A stretch of 64,000 nucleotides of DNA from Flavobacterium pectinovorum (GCF_900142715.1 NZ_FRBX01000003.1:310001-374000), one strand, 5' to 3'. Positions 28,763-38,305 are shown, counted from the stretch's first letter. The notes: generated by a model not told the origin, from the sequence alone. Numbers and translations: made by a program.

Positions 28763-30091
28763 ATGACAGATCTAGAATATAATTATAAAGGAATTTCGAC
28801 TTACAGTAAAACCAAAGGCATTAATAATCTGGTTTTGGCACATCAAACCGAAATCGAAGAAGTCAATAACATTCCGTGTTTTTTCTGGGGAAGTTTGACT
28901 GATCCTTATGTTACTGCAAAATGCTGGACTACGATTGCCAAAGTAGTTCGTTCCAGTTTTGGACCCATTCCGCCAAGTCTTCGCGATCCTATTGTTTCGG
29001 CAGGATCTGAGCGATTGCGTTTCGAAGGGTTTTCGTCCTGCAACGGCGTTTATGTGCGACTGGACATGAAACCTGAAGCGATCGATGGAGAATTTATTGC
29101 TAACGGAACAACAAATGTCGATTTTAATGATCCGATGCTGAATGCTTTGAATGCAATTCAGAAAAACGAAAAAGTAACACTTGCCGTTGGTCAGCAGGAT
29201 GTTCAGGTTATTACGAGCAAAGCAAAAGTGACCGAGAAAAAAGTAACCTTGCCCATGCGCTGGATAAAAGGTTTAACGAGTGTTCAGTTGTATCTGGCAG
29301 ATATGGATATTAAGTTTGAATTGAATAAAATTCAGACGATTCAGCTGTTTCAAAGTTTACCAAAAGGGTCTGTAAAAGGCGATTTTTTCATAACCAAAAG
29401 AGCCGGAAAATTTATGTTTTCGACTTTGGCTACAGCCGATAGTGTTAGAATTGGCGGTGTTCAAAGATTGCGTTTGTTAGAAGGAATTCTGGCCATTGTA
29501 GATAAAATTTTCATCTACGAATCGTCAGACAAACAAACGTGTGCCATAGTCGCCGAATTTGGAAAAATGCAGCTTTTAATGGCTTTTTCTCCAGATTCGT
29601 ACCGCGGATTTTCTGGCGAAGGAAATGTACTCGAAACCATGACCGAAAACTTACCGATAGAATGGGTTTACGGATTAAACAGTTTATTAAAATCCAACGA
29701 AACTTTTGACCCAACGATGCTTTCTATCGAAAATGATATTGATTTTGGCACGATGGATAATCTGACTTCTAATTTATCCTCAATGGGATTATTGGGTTAT
29801 GATTTAAGCGAAAAAACGCATTTCTACCGTCGTCTCCCTTTTAAAACCGAACGTATTTTATCGCTCAACCCAAGACTTAAAAATGCCAAAAAACTATTAG
29901 CTAACGAAGACATCGAAATCGTCGAGCGAAGAGCCGATTATATCGAAGCCAAAGTAAAAGGCTCCGGCGTTGTACACAAAGTAATTATCGACAATAATTC
30001 GCAAAGATGTACTTGCGACTGGTTTACGGCTTATCAGGGTAAACGAGGAATTTGTAAACATATTTTGGGGGTTAAGATGATGGTTTCCTGA
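28763..30091 (+). CDS. SWIM zinc-finger protein (YehQ-like)
   Basis: This 442-residue protein ends in a SWIM zinc finger, CTCDWFTAYQGKRGICKHILG, with the CxC-n-CxH ligands. SWIM domains bind DNA or proteins. The rest has no motif I know. Its ATG lies 5 bp after the WGR gene stop, so the two are co-translated. The same WGR plus SWIM pairing exists in the E. coli yehQ/yehI region. The hairpin at 30112-30139 probably ends the transcript. Confidence 0.85.
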   Translation: MTDLEYNYKGISTYSKTKGINNLVLAHQTEIEEVNNIPCFFWGSLTDPYVTAKCWTTIAKVVRSSFGPIPPSLRDPIVSAGSERLRFEGFSSCNGVYVRLDMKPEAIDGEFIANGTTNVDFNDPMLNALNAIQKNEKVTLAVGQQDVQVITSKAKVTEKKVTLPMRWIKGLTSVQLYLADMDIKFELNKIQTIQLFQSLPKGSVKGDFFITKRAGKFMFSTLATADSVRIGGVQRLRLLEGILAIVDKIFIYESSDKQTCAIVAEFGKMQLLMAFSPDSYRGFSGEGNVLETMTENLPIEWVYGLNSLLKSNETFDPTMLSIENDIDFGTMDNLTSNLSSMGLLGYDLSEKTHFYRRLPFKTERILSLNPRLKNAKKLLANEDIEIVERRADYIEAKVKGSGVVHKVIIDNNSQRCTCDWFTAYQGKRGICKHILGVKMMVS

Positions 30092-30111
30092 TATTAGTTT
30101 TTATATAAAAG

Positions 30112-30142
30112 AAAATCGCCCTGATGTTGGGGCGATTTTAGA
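30112..30142 (+). terminator. Weak terminator after the SWIM gene
   Basis: AAAATCGCCC and GGGCGATTTT pair around an 8-nt loop, with only a short T run. It is followed by an intergenic repeat with two TATACGGATT words (30150-30195). Confidence 0.6.
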
Positions 30143-30231
30143 CGCAGATTATACGGATTCGCTTTCGCGAAAACGCTGATTTATACGGATTTTTTTTACA
30201 ATGTGTTTTTCTCTAATTCTCATACGCTTTA

Positions 30232-31290
30232 TTACCGATACAATTCCTCTCTTATTTTAATTAAAGTTTGAATTACTTTCTCTTCGTTTGGCTTTTCAGG
30301 AAGAGTTGATGTTTCGTAATGTTTTTCTATTGAAATAATTAAATTATCTGCCATTTCGAGCAAATCATCATATTCCTTATTTCCTGCTTTTATGTCTAAT
30401 AATTCGTCGCGATTAGCAACACGAATATTTAATTTTTCGGTTGACAGAATTTGTTCTGCGGTTTGCAAAAGTCTGATCGTGTGCATCATGTTTTTGCTGT
30501 CGTAATTTTTTCCATGTTGTTGATTTGTATTGTAACGATCTTCGTTTCGTTTATCAATCCAACTCCAATATTCGGTGTATTCTTTGCAATATTTAGAATA
30601 TCCGTCCTGATTGCAGGACAAATAACCAATTAGCTTTTCGTTTTTAGGAATTGATGAAAGTGAAACTTCATTTGAGCTTTCTTTTTGAATAATTCCTTTA
30701 TAACCTAAACTTTTATCCAGATCATAAAACAACGCAAACATTCCTTTTGAATTGGGCAAATTCACCAAACCGCATTGTTCCTGATTCAAATTATTTTCTG
30801 TCAAGAAACTGTTTGCAGCAATGGTTTCATAACCTTTTAAAACATAACAAAAATCCAAAAGGCTTTTCTTTTCCTTTGGCATTGGGTTTACAATTTTCTT
30901 GTTTAAACCTCTCGCTTTTTTGATTTGCGTTACTGCATAACCCGCAAAAGAATCTTTACAGAGTTTAGATAGAAAATCTTCTAGTTGCAAATGTTCCATT
31001 AACGGATGTTTGTACAAAATACAATCTTCCGGAGAAGCTAGAATCTCAAGAATATTAGGATTATTTTTAAGCAGTAATTCTACAAAACGACCAATTTCGT
31101 AATAAACCTCATCATTGGTCTCATTACTTATTTGCGGAATATAATCTAATCCAAAGAATTTTTCTTTTGGCAAATAATAAACGCCTTTGATATCGGTATC
31201 TGATGTTGGCGTATTTAACCCAAAAGATTTACTTCCCGAAATAACTTCGAAAAGGATTAGGTTTTGAGATTTTAGGGTTTGGATGGTCAT
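30232..31290 (-). CDS. RlaP-type nucleotidyltransferase (first copy, 352 residues)
   Basis: A pol-beta superfamily nucleotidyltransferase. The signature GSKSFGLNTPTSDTDIKGVYYLP (about residues 18-40) gives the GS turn and the DxD metal-binding pair. The C-terminal 200 residues are helical. The match is to the family whose members sit beside RNA ligases (RlaP, B. subtilis YcgL relatives) and are predicted to add nucleotides to damaged RNA ends. It is the last gene of a minus-strand operon: its ATG lies 5 bp after the nuclease-like gene stop. The reaction is inferred, not shown. Confidence 0.82.
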   Translation of the reverse strand: MTIQTLKSQNLILFEVISGSKSFGLNTPTSDTDIKGVYYLPKEKFFGLDYIPQISNETNDEVYYEIGRFVELLLKNNPNILEILASPEDCILYKHPLMEHLQLEDFLSKLCKDSFAGYAVTQIKKARGLNKKIVNPMPKEKKSLLDFCYVLKGYETIAANSFLTENNLNQEQCGLVNLPNSKGMFALFYDLDKSLGYKGIIQKESSNEVSLSSIPKNEKLIGYLSCNQDGYSKYCKEYTEYWSWIDKRNEDRYNTNQQHGKNYDSKNMMHTIRLLQTAEQILSTEKLNIRVANRDELLDIKAGNKEYDDLLEMADNLIISIEKHYETSTLPEKPNEEKVIQTLIKIREELYR

Positions 31291-31295
31291 TTTAA

Positions 31296-33017
31296 TTAAT
31301 TTACATGATTACGCCAATGATCAGGAAAATATGGTGTTTTATAATAATAGTGTGCAATAGTTCTTAGTGCAGAAAATCCACATCTGTCAGTCCTATATTC
31401 AAACTGAAATTCTTCCTTTCTTTTTGAAAGTTTCTTTTTAAAATCTTCAAATAATAATTCTTTGTCAAATTCTGAAAACATACTTGTTTCAATCTGATAG
31501 CCATCATTAACTGACCTTGAAAATAATTGTTCTTCTAAATCATTTTCGGTGTCTTCAATTAGATGTTTTGAATTTGAATTAATACTATGATGCGGGATAA
31601 ATAAACCCAAAGTAATATCGTTTTCAACAATAAATTTTCTTGTATCATAATATGTTTCCTCTAAATCTAAAATTGCAATATATTCCATTATCACTGCTAA
31701 TAATGGTGAAACAGAATCAATATAATGAACAGGTTTTACACTGGTAACTGTATATTTTATAACACTTTCAATGTTGTTAGCTGCATCAGGAAATTTGTTA
31801 TATTTCTTTTTAAGAAACTTTAAATAACCTAATATATTCAGTAGGTATTGCTTTGCTGATTCAATATCACCAAAATAAATTAATAGATTAATATTATCAA
31901 TTATTGGGATTGAGTGAATATCGAGTAAAGGTCTTGACAGAACATTTATATTTTGTAAGGTGTTGTTAATTCTATCGATGTAGCCTTTATACTGGTCTTT
32001 TTGAATTCTATCTTTAGATGAGATAATATAACAATTTAGCATAACATTAAAATCATAACTTCTAACCGTATAACCTATCTGCTCATATCTGCCACCATTT
32101 TCATAATGTAATCCATCTTTCAACTCTAAGAGGTTTATATTTCTTTCTAAATATTCTTCAATAGTGGAATTATAGAAACTGTAAAACTGATTGAATAAAT
32201 TTAAAATTTCTTTATTTGTTTCTAATTTGTTTTTTAAAATCCAAAACCAATATTTTAAGATTAAATGAGTAAGATATTTTTTTGCTATTGATAAATTATT
32301 ATAATTTTTTGATTCTGTATAAATTATATAAGCTATTAAGTTAACAGATTGAAATATAAGCTTTTGTTTTCGGTTAAGCTTACTTTTATTTTTAGAAAAT
32401 GAATTTTTGAATAATAAATTATCTAATAAATCGTCAAAGTCTTTTGATACATTTTCATTTGCATTAAGATTTACTAAAACCCTATTATATAGCCTTATGT
32501 TTTCATCATTGATTAAAAGATATTTGTTGAATATTTCTTCAGATAATAATTTCGCTAAATCAAAGATATTCCATTCTTCAAACTCAATTCCCTTCTCAAT
32601 AAACTCTTTTTGTGAAAAACCATTGAGCGAGGTTCTAATTTTCTCACTAACCATGCCATTGAAAACTAATACAACTTTAATAGGTAATTTATCAAAATCT
32701 TTGTAAGTAGTTTTAAAATCGGCATCTATAGTCATTCTAAGAGTATCCCGTACCCCATTATCTGGCATATTCCATTTTTGAGAGTCAATATCACCTGCTT
32801 TTAATTCAAAATAGAAACGCTTTTTAATACCATCTTTTGGATCAATTTTTACCGCAACAATATCTTTACCGTATTGTGAAAATCCTTTATATTCTTTTGG
32901 GGTAGATAGTATTTCATATTCTAGTGTTTGAAGTAGAATTGTAAAGATTACATCTAATTCATTATCTTCTTTTAAAGATTGTAAATATTCCTTTATTATT
33001 GTTGGTTTAATATTCAT
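31296..33017 (-). CDS. Predicted PD-(D/E)xK nuclease-like protein (573 residues)
   Basis: I do not recognise a named family. The N-terminal 85 residues look like a restriction-endonuclease fold: GFSQYGKDIVAV with Asp52, then FYFELKAGD with Glu71-x-Lys73, an arrangement typical of Mrr/PD-(D/E)xK nucleases. The remaining 480 residues are alpha-helical without motifs and very rich in Asn, Ile and Lys. The DNA is strikingly AT-rich (11 G/C in the 60 bases from 32401). Its ATG overlaps the stop of the upstream gene by one base (33017). The four-gene operon with two nucleotidyltransferases suggests a nucleic-acid conflict role. Confidence 0.7.
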   Translation of the reverse strand: MNIKPTIIKEYLQSLKEDNELDVIFTILLQTLEYEILSTPKEYKGFSQYGKDIVAVKIDPKDGIKKRFYFELKAGDIDSQKWNMPDNGVRDTLRMTIDADFKTTYKDFDKLPIKVVLVFNGMVSEKIRTSLNGFSQKEFIEKGIEFEEWNIFDLAKLLSEEIFNKYLLINDENIRLYNRVLVNLNANENVSKDFDDLLDNLLFKNSFSKNKSKLNRKQKLIFQSVNLIAYIIYTESKNYNNLSIAKKYLTHLILKYWFWILKNKLETNKEILNLFNQFYSFYNSTIEEYLERNINLLELKDGLHYENGGRYEQIGYTVRSYDFNVMLNCYIISSKDRIQKDQYKGYIDRINNTLQNINVLSRPLLDIHSIPIIDNINLLIYFGDIESAKQYLLNILGYLKFLKKKYNKFPDAANNIESVIKYTVTSVKPVHYIDSVSPLLAVIMEYIAILDLEETYYDTRKFIVENDITLGLFIPHHSINSNSKHLIEDTENDLEEQLFSRSVNDGYQIETSMFSEFDKELLFEDFKKKLSKRKEEFQFEYRTDRCGFSALRTIAHYYYKTPYFPDHWRNHVN

Positions 33018-34888
33018 TATTTATTAAATCTTTCAAGTTGATATTCGTATAATTCTGGATTTTTATATACTCTAGTATCTATATACATTTGAGTTTCAAC
33101 TTTCCCTAATGGCATTACATTATCCTCATGTTCAAATTTCCAACTGTTACCTCTAATAATTGAAGTATTTTTGAATAAGCTTGAAAGTCCAGAAGGATTA
33201 TTTCTTACGCTTTCCATCATTTTAGCATTATTCTCATTTTCTAATTTATAATAAAAATCTATATAAGACTTTTCATTGTAATATGGATTTAAGTCATTAT
33301 TCTTGTGTTTTAACTCTTTAATCTCTTTATATAATTCAAGAGATTGTTTTATAGGTCTCAAGAAAGATATTTTTTTTCCTGACTTAGGGATTAAGTTTTC
33401 CAACCATTCAATTAAAATTTCGTTGTAACATTCACAAACTAATATACTTAACTGCATTTGAAGGTTCTCAAATACTTTGGGAAATTTTGAATCTTTTAGT
33501 CTAATTAATATCGGTAACAGTTTATCAAAAGAATGTGGATAATTGCAAATCATTGCTATTGCTAGAACTTGGTCTTCTTCGTCTTTAAGTTTTAATAAAT
33601 CAATTTGCATTGGATTTTCTCTTCCAGTCATTATTATTTCAATAGGTAATAATCCTGTTTTTTTTTTGGTCGATATTAATGATATAATAAAATCTTCTGT
33701 TTTTTCTCTTGAAGTTGACCAAAAATGTGATAATGGTTGCTCAAAAATACTAATATAGTTTCTATTCCAGCCACTATTATAAATAACAGCAATCAAGTGA
33801 AATAAGTATTTAGGTTCTTTAAAATTATAAAAATATGAACTTATTGCTTTGAAATTTTTTGTTCGGTTTAAGTAAGCGTGTAACAGTTCGTATTTTAGTT
33901 CTTCAAACTTTTCAAAACCATATGTAATTGTATTGAAATAGCTATTTATTTCATTATCATCAGAATTTTCAAAAAACTCAAATAATTTGTTTGAAAGCGT
34001 TTCAGAATCTGCAGAAGTAATAAATTGAGAGTTCATTAAACTTTCAATAATTCTCGTTTTATGGAATAAATATTCAGTATCATTATCTTTTAGTAAGATT
34101 TCAAATAGTTCATCATAAACCAATTGAGAGTTTAGATTTAATAATGAATAAGCCCATAGTATTTCTTTTGTGTTATTTATTAATCTTTCTTTTAGTTTTT
34201 CTAAATATTCTATTTTACCTTTATTAATCATCGAAGTAATTAGAATTACTAAATAATGGGATGTTTCTTCTTGGTATTTATCTATAATGTTTTGTATCAA
34301 ACGAATTGAAAACTCTTCATGTTTTTCAACAATTAGATGAAGATAATTATTTAAATAATACCTACTGTTTTCATCATTATTTGTTTCTAAAAATTCAGTA
34401 ATTTGTTCTATTTCAATACCTTTTAAAACAAGAAATTTAAAAAATAAGTCATTGAAATTTCTTAACTCATAAATAACATTTGTTTGCTTTTTGAGTTCAT
34501 TATAATAAGAGATAATATTTATTCCTTCTCTGTCTAATTCTACTAAATAATTAACTTTAAACGCATTAAATATTTCAGAGTAAGCATTTATTATATTACC
34601 ATATTTATTTTCGTTTTTTATAAGTTCTTCAAGTTTATTAATAGTTTTAAAAGATTCAGAGATTTCATTAGATAAGTTAATATTTAATTTTGAAGTAATT
34701 AGCTTTTTCAAATAATCATATATGTCTTTTGAATATAAATCAACTTTATATTTACCATCAGTATTGTCTTTAATTATCCCATTTTTTTCTAATTCAGAAT
34801 ATTTTTTTAAATCAAGAGAATCAATTAAAGTTTCTCTAGTTTGAAATATATGTTTGAATAAATTTTCTAACTGTTTTAATTGTTTCAT
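33017..34888 (-). CDS. Large helical protein of unknown family, partner of the nuclease-like protein
   Basis: A 623-residue, almost entirely alpha-helical protein. The first 80 residues (LKKYSELEKNGIIKDNTDGKYKVDLYSKDIYDYLKKL) could be a winged helix. The central part has amphipathic helices resembling HEAT/ARM-like repeats, and the last 60 residues are more polar. I see no catalytic motif. It overlaps the nuclease-like gene by one base and begins 4 bp after the second nucleotidyltransferase gene, so all four are co-translated. It may be a sensor or scaffold for the nuclease; this is inference. Confidence 0.65.
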   Translation of the reverse strand: MKQLKQLENLFKHIFQTRETLIDSLDLKKYSELEKNGIIKDNTDGKYKVDLYSKDIYDYLKKLITSKLNINLSNEISESFKTINKLEELIKNENKYGNIINAYSEIFNAFKVNYLVELDREGINIISYYNELKKQTNVIYELRNFNDLFFKFLVLKGIEIEQITEFLETNNDENSRYYLNNYLHLIVEKHEEFSIRLIQNIIDKYQEETSHYLVILITSMINKGKIEYLEKLKERLINNTKEILWAYSLLNLNSQLVYDELFEILLKDNDTEYLFHKTRIIESLMNSQFITSADSETLSNKLFEFFENSDDNEINSYFNTITYGFEKFEELKYELLHAYLNRTKNFKAISSYFYNFKEPKYLFHLIAVIYNSGWNRNYISIFEQPLSHFWSTSREKTEDFIISLISTKKKTGLLPIEIIMTGRENPMQIDLLKLKDEEDQVLAIAMICNYPHSFDKLLPILIRLKDSKFPKVFENLQMQLSILVCECYNEILIEWLENLIPKSGKKISFLRPIKQSLELYKEIKELKHKNNDLNPYYNEKSYIDFYYKLENENNAKMMESVRNNPSGLSSLFKNTSIIRGNSWKFEHEDNVMPLGKVETQMYIDTRVYKNPELYEYQLERFNK

Positions 34889-34892
34889 AATT

Positions 34893-35651
34893 TTATTTTA
34901 TCACGTTAAAAAAAAACAAATCCAACTCCTCACTCAACTTCTTCCCGCTTCCCAACTTACTCGCATTTTCCTGATTAAATTGTACTGTTTCCAACAAAAA
35001 ATCAGTTATTAAAACTTCTTTTGGGTGTAAATACGTTTCCTCTTGATTAGCTTTTATATTTAGTAATTCTACTATTTTCTCTTGTATATTTTGCGGTGCA
35101 ATTGGCAATAAATCAGCAAAAGCAACAGGCGGAAAAGTATTGTTTTCTATAATCCATTTTCCGGCTAATGCGGTTCGTAAGGCGTAGAAATAACTTTTTA
35201 GTTTTACTTCATCCATTTCGCAGACATCCATAAAATTTTTTGTTGTTCCTAAATAGTGATGTAAAACCGCTATTGGCGAGAAACATGCTACGGCTAAGTC
35301 CTGCATTTGCTTTGCAAAATCATCATTCTTAAAATATACTATTGGCGAAAACAACCACTCGATTAAAGGTGCGTTAGATTTTGCTAATAACTTTACGGTT
35401 TTCCGTAAGTCCCAACCGGAACCGTCAAGATCGTCTTCGGTCATGAATTCGATTACGTCTGGTTTTTCCCAAAGCGATAAATAATACTCTGGTTTATGTT
35501 TGTATATAAAACGAATATCATAATCGCTATCCGGAGAAGCAAATCCCCAAGCACGACTTCCTGATTCTACAGCAAAAAGTATTTCTACATTTTTACTGTT
35601 CTCTATTTCTTTTAATTTTTCTAGTATTTTTTCTTTCATGATTGTTTTCAA
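34893..35651 (-). CDS. RlaP/YcgL-type nucleotidyltransferase (second copy, 252 residues)
   Basis: A pol-beta type nucleotidyltransferase with AVESGSRAWGFASPDSDYDIRFIY (about residues 28-52): the GSRxxG turn and the DSDYDIR metal-binding motif of the YcgL family. This family is tied to RNA repair through gene neighbourhoods with RtcB. It is the first gene of the minus-strand operon containing the helical and nuclease-like genes and the other nucleotidyltransferase. A second Met at residue 5 is an alternative start. Exact reaction unknown. Confidence 0.85.
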   Translation of the reverse strand: MKTIMKEKILEKLKEIENSKNVEILFAVESGSRAWGFASPDSDYDIRFIYKHKPEYYLSLWEKPDVIEFMTEDDLDGSGWDLRKTVKLLAKSNAPLIEWLFSPIVYFKNDDFAKQMQDLAVACFSPIAVLHHYLGTTKNFMDVCEMDEVKLKSYFYALRTALAGKWIIENNTFPPVAFADLLPIAPQNIQEKIVELLNIKANQEETYLHPKEVLITDFLLETVQFNQENASKLGSGKKLSEELDLFFFNVIK

Positions 35652-35699
35652 ATGTAAATAAACAAAAAAGCTTTAAACCAAGTAAAAACACCTGATTTA

Positions 35700-35785
35700 A
35701 AAGCCAACTTTTTTTGCCGCTAAGGCGCTAGGACGCAAAGTTTTTTTTAGTTTGTGCCTTTGTGTCTTCGTGGCAAAAACCTTAA
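35700..35785. repeat. Dispersed 'gctaaggcgct...cttcgtggc' repeat
   Basis: GCCGCTAAGGCGCTAGGACG and TTTGTGTCTTCGTGGCAAAA are the two arms of the same repeat family seen near 13943-14070 and 16320-16350. The element separates the four-gene operon from tatD. Confidence 0.6.
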
Positions 35786-36582
35786 ATCCCAAAAAACTCC
35801 TTAGCATTCTTCGTAGTTTCCTCCGCAACCACAATCCCCGAAACTCCTTTAAACTGCGCCACAGTTCCCGCAACAAAAGGCAGAAAAGCAGGTTCGCAAC
35901 GGCGTTCGTGGTATTTTTTCAGGAGATTGTTTGGAGTATTTTTTGGGAGCATGAATGGCGCATCGGTTTCGATCATCATTCGGTCAAGCGGAACGTACTG
36001 AATCACTTCTTTTAAATGATTGAAACGTTTACTGTCGGATATTGCTCCGGTAAAACCAAGATAGAATCCGTTATCGAGATAGGTTTTGGCTTCGGTCAAA
36101 GTTCCGGTAAAACAATGCACAACGGCTTTTGGCAATTGTGGCAAATAGTCTTTTGTAATGTCCATAAACTTGGTAAAAGCGGCTCTTTCGTGCAAAAACA
36201 AAGGTTTCTGAACTTCAATCGCCAATTCTAATTGGGCTTTGTAACACGTTTCCTGAATATTTCTGGGCGAAAAGTCACGATCAAAATCAAGTCCGCACTC
36301 GCCTACCGAAACTACGTGTTTTTGTTTTAGTAAATTTCGCAGTTTCGAAATGCTTTGCGCATCAAAACTTTTCGCATCATGCGGGTGAATTCCGGCTGTA
36401 GAATATAATATTCCGGGATATTCTTTTGCTATACGCGATGATTCTTCACTGTTTCTTACACTTGTTCCGGTTAGTATCATTTGCGATACGTCGGCATCTA
36501 AAGCGTTTTGTACGACATCGTCTATGTCGTTTTGGAATTGTTTATTCGTTAAATTAATTCCTATGTCTATGTATGTTTTCAT
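35782..36582 (-). CDS. tatD: TatD family metal-dependent nuclease
   Basis: TatD is a 3'-5' exonuclease acting on single-stranded DNA and RNA, linked to DNA repair and RNA turnover. The 266-residue protein begins DIGINLTNKQF, the form of TatD proper rather than YcfH/YjjV, and carries GIHPHDAKSF, GECGLDFDRDF, HCFTGT and IETDAPFMLP, the metal-binding and catalytic stations. It sits between the nucleotidyltransferase operon and rtcB on the same strand, consistent with a nucleic-acid end-processing neighbourhood. Confidence 0.93.
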   Translation of the reverse strand: MKTYIDIGINLTNKQFQNDIDDVVQNALDADVSQMILTGTSVRNSEESSRIAKEYPGILYSTAGIHPHDAKSFDAQSISKLRNLLKQKHVVSVGECGLDFDRDFSPRNIQETCYKAQLELAIEVQKPLFLHERAAFTKFMDITKDYLPQLPKAVVHCFTGTLTEAKTYLDNGFYLGFTGAISDSKRFNHLKEVIQYVPLDRMMIETDAPFMLPKNTPNNLLKKYHERRCEPAFLPFVAGTVAQFKGVSGIVVAEETTKNAKEFFGI

Positions 36583-36589
36583 ATTTTTA

Positions 36590-36816
36590 AGGTTCTAAGA
36601 TTCTGAGAGGCTAAGGTTCTAAGGTTTTAGCTCTTTTAGTCTTTATGTTTTTTGTTTTAAGAGAGAGAAAAGAGCAAAGATGAAAGAAAAAAAGACTCTA
36701 CAAAACTTAGTTCTAAAGTCTATTTTCTTTACTCTATTCTCTTGTTTCTTGCATCTATTCTCTTTACTCTATTCTCTTTACTCTATTCTCTTGCTTCTTT
36801 CTTCTTGCATCTCTTT
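36590..36816. repeat. Low-complexity tandem 'ctctattctctttactctattctc' repeat
   Basis: From about 36720 to 36815 the phrase TTTACTCTATTCTC recurs several times, giving a pyrimidine-rich tract upstream of tatD and downstream of rtcB. Complementary phrases (AGAGAATAGAATATAGA) occur in three gaps of the fad region at 53.4, 54.65 and 55.15 kb. A 'ctaaggttctaag' phrase at about 36590-36625 resembles one near 1213. Confidence 0.65.
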
Positions 36817-38238
36817 TTAGTCTTCTCTACTCCCGTCATCCGCCATTCTCACTAATTTTGGGGTGAACTTTGCTACAACGTCAACCAAATCCTGTTGCGC
36901 TTCCATCACCTGATTGATATCTTTGTAGGCCATTGGGGCTTCGTCCAGACCTGCTCCGATAAGCGTAACGCCGTGATGTTGCAGAATCGATTTCATCTCG
37001 TTTTTCGTGATGTTTTTTATGGCTTGTGTTCGACTCATTTGTCTTCCTGCTCCGTGCGAAGCCGAATTTATAGCGTTCTCCTCACCTTTTCCTCTCACCA
37101 AAAATCCCGGTGCGGTCATACTTCCCGGAATGATTCCCATCACGCCTTTTCCGGCCGGAGTTGCTCCTTTTCTATGTACGATTACTTCTTCGCCGTTCCA
37201 GATTTCTTTCCAGGCAAAATTATGGTGGTTTTCGACTTTGGCTAAAATTGTCGCACCCAAAGCGCGTTCCATTTTGTTATGGATAATCTCGTGACAAGCC
37301 GATGCGTAATCTCCCGCCAAATTCATCGCCATCCAATATTCCTGTCCCAATTGTGAGTTCATATCCAAATAGGCTAAATTTTTAGCGACTTCCGGAAGTT
37401 TACAAACGTCTTTGGCCATTTTCGTGTAATGTCCCGCAATTGTGGCGCCCATTCCGCGTGAACCGGAATGCGTTAACAAAGCGACATATTTTCCTTTTGG
37501 AATATTTAAAACCGCATCGTCTTTGGCAAATTCCATGATTCCGAATTCGACAAAGTGATTTCCACCACCCGAAGAACCCAATTGCGACCAGGCTTTATCT
37601 TTTAAATTCTTCACAAACGGAGTCATATTAAAAGCATCGTTTTCTAAAACCGCGTGATCTGATTTGTATTGTCCGTGAAAACCGTGACCCGCTCCAAAAA
37701 TGGAATTGGCAATTAATTCTTTTTTGAATTTGGCTTCGTTTTCAAAGTAAAAATCCTCCGCAATATCATAAACCGATAACGCCATTCTACACCCAATATC
37801 AACTCCAACACCATACGGAATAATGGCGTTTTTAGTCGCTAAAACTCCGCCAATCGGCAATCCGTAACCTTGGTGTGCGTCTGGCATTAAAGCTCCTGCA
37901 ACGGTAACGGGCAATTGCATTGCTACTTCCATTTGCTTTCTCGCGCCGTCTTCGATATGTTCTGCTCCGTAAGAAGCATATGCATTCGGGTTTTGGTTTA
38001 AAGCGATGAAATCTTCCGGTTTTTCATTTACTTTTTCGATTAGGGCAATGGCTAGTTTGCTAAAAATAGCATCGTCTATATAATTTTCAGGAGCTTCAAG
38101 AACGTTTTTGAAATTGGTTATCATTTCATCACGCTTCAAGCCGTGTCTTTTGCTGTTTATTTTTAATGCGATTCCAATTATTTTTCCTTCCGGGAATCCT
38201 AATTCTAATATATCTGTACCGTTTATTTGTGTTTTCAT
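36817..38238 (-). CDS. rtcB: RNA-splicing ligase RtcB
   Basis: RtcB joins RNA ends bearing 2',3'-cyclic phosphate or 3'-phosphate to 5'-OH ends with GTP and Mn2+. The 473-residue protein has PDAHQGYGLPIGGVLA, GVGVDIGCRM (metal-binding Asp and Cys), SSGGGNHFVEFG, the SHSGSRGMG-type motif (LLTHSGSRGMGA) and the guanylylated His395 in SHGAGR. It is longer than E. coli RtcB (408). It lies 67 bp after a HEPN-like gene on the same strand, in a neighbourhood with nucleotidyltransferases and tRNA-like RNA, which suggests repair of cleaved tRNA or structured RNA. Confidence 0.95.
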   Translation of the reverse strand: MKTQINGTDILELGFPEGKIIGIALKINSKRHGLKRDEMITNFKNVLEAPENYIDDAIFSKLAIALIEKVNEKPEDFIALNQNPNAYASYGAEHIEDGARKQMEVAMQLPVTVAGALMPDAHQGYGLPIGGVLATKNAIIPYGVGVDIGCRMALSVYDIAEDFYFENEAKFKKELIANSIFGAGHGFHGQYKSDHAVLENDAFNMTPFVKNLKDKAWSQLGSSGGGNHFVEFGIMEFAKDDAVLNIPKGKYVALLTHSGSRGMGATIAGHYTKMAKDVCKLPEVAKNLAYLDMNSQLGQEYWMAMNLAGDYASACHEIIHNKMERALGATILAKVENHHNFAWKEIWNGEEVIVHRKGATPAGKGVMGIIPGSMTAPGFLVRGKGEENAINSASHGAGRQMSRTQAIKNITKNEMKSILQHHGVTLIGAGLDEAPMAYKDINQVMEAQQDLVDVVAKFTPKLVRMADDGSRED

Positions 38239-38305
38239 GTTTTTCTTTTTTAAGGGACAAAGGTCCAGAGGTTCATAGGTGCAAAGGTTTTTTACTGCTT
38301 GGCCG

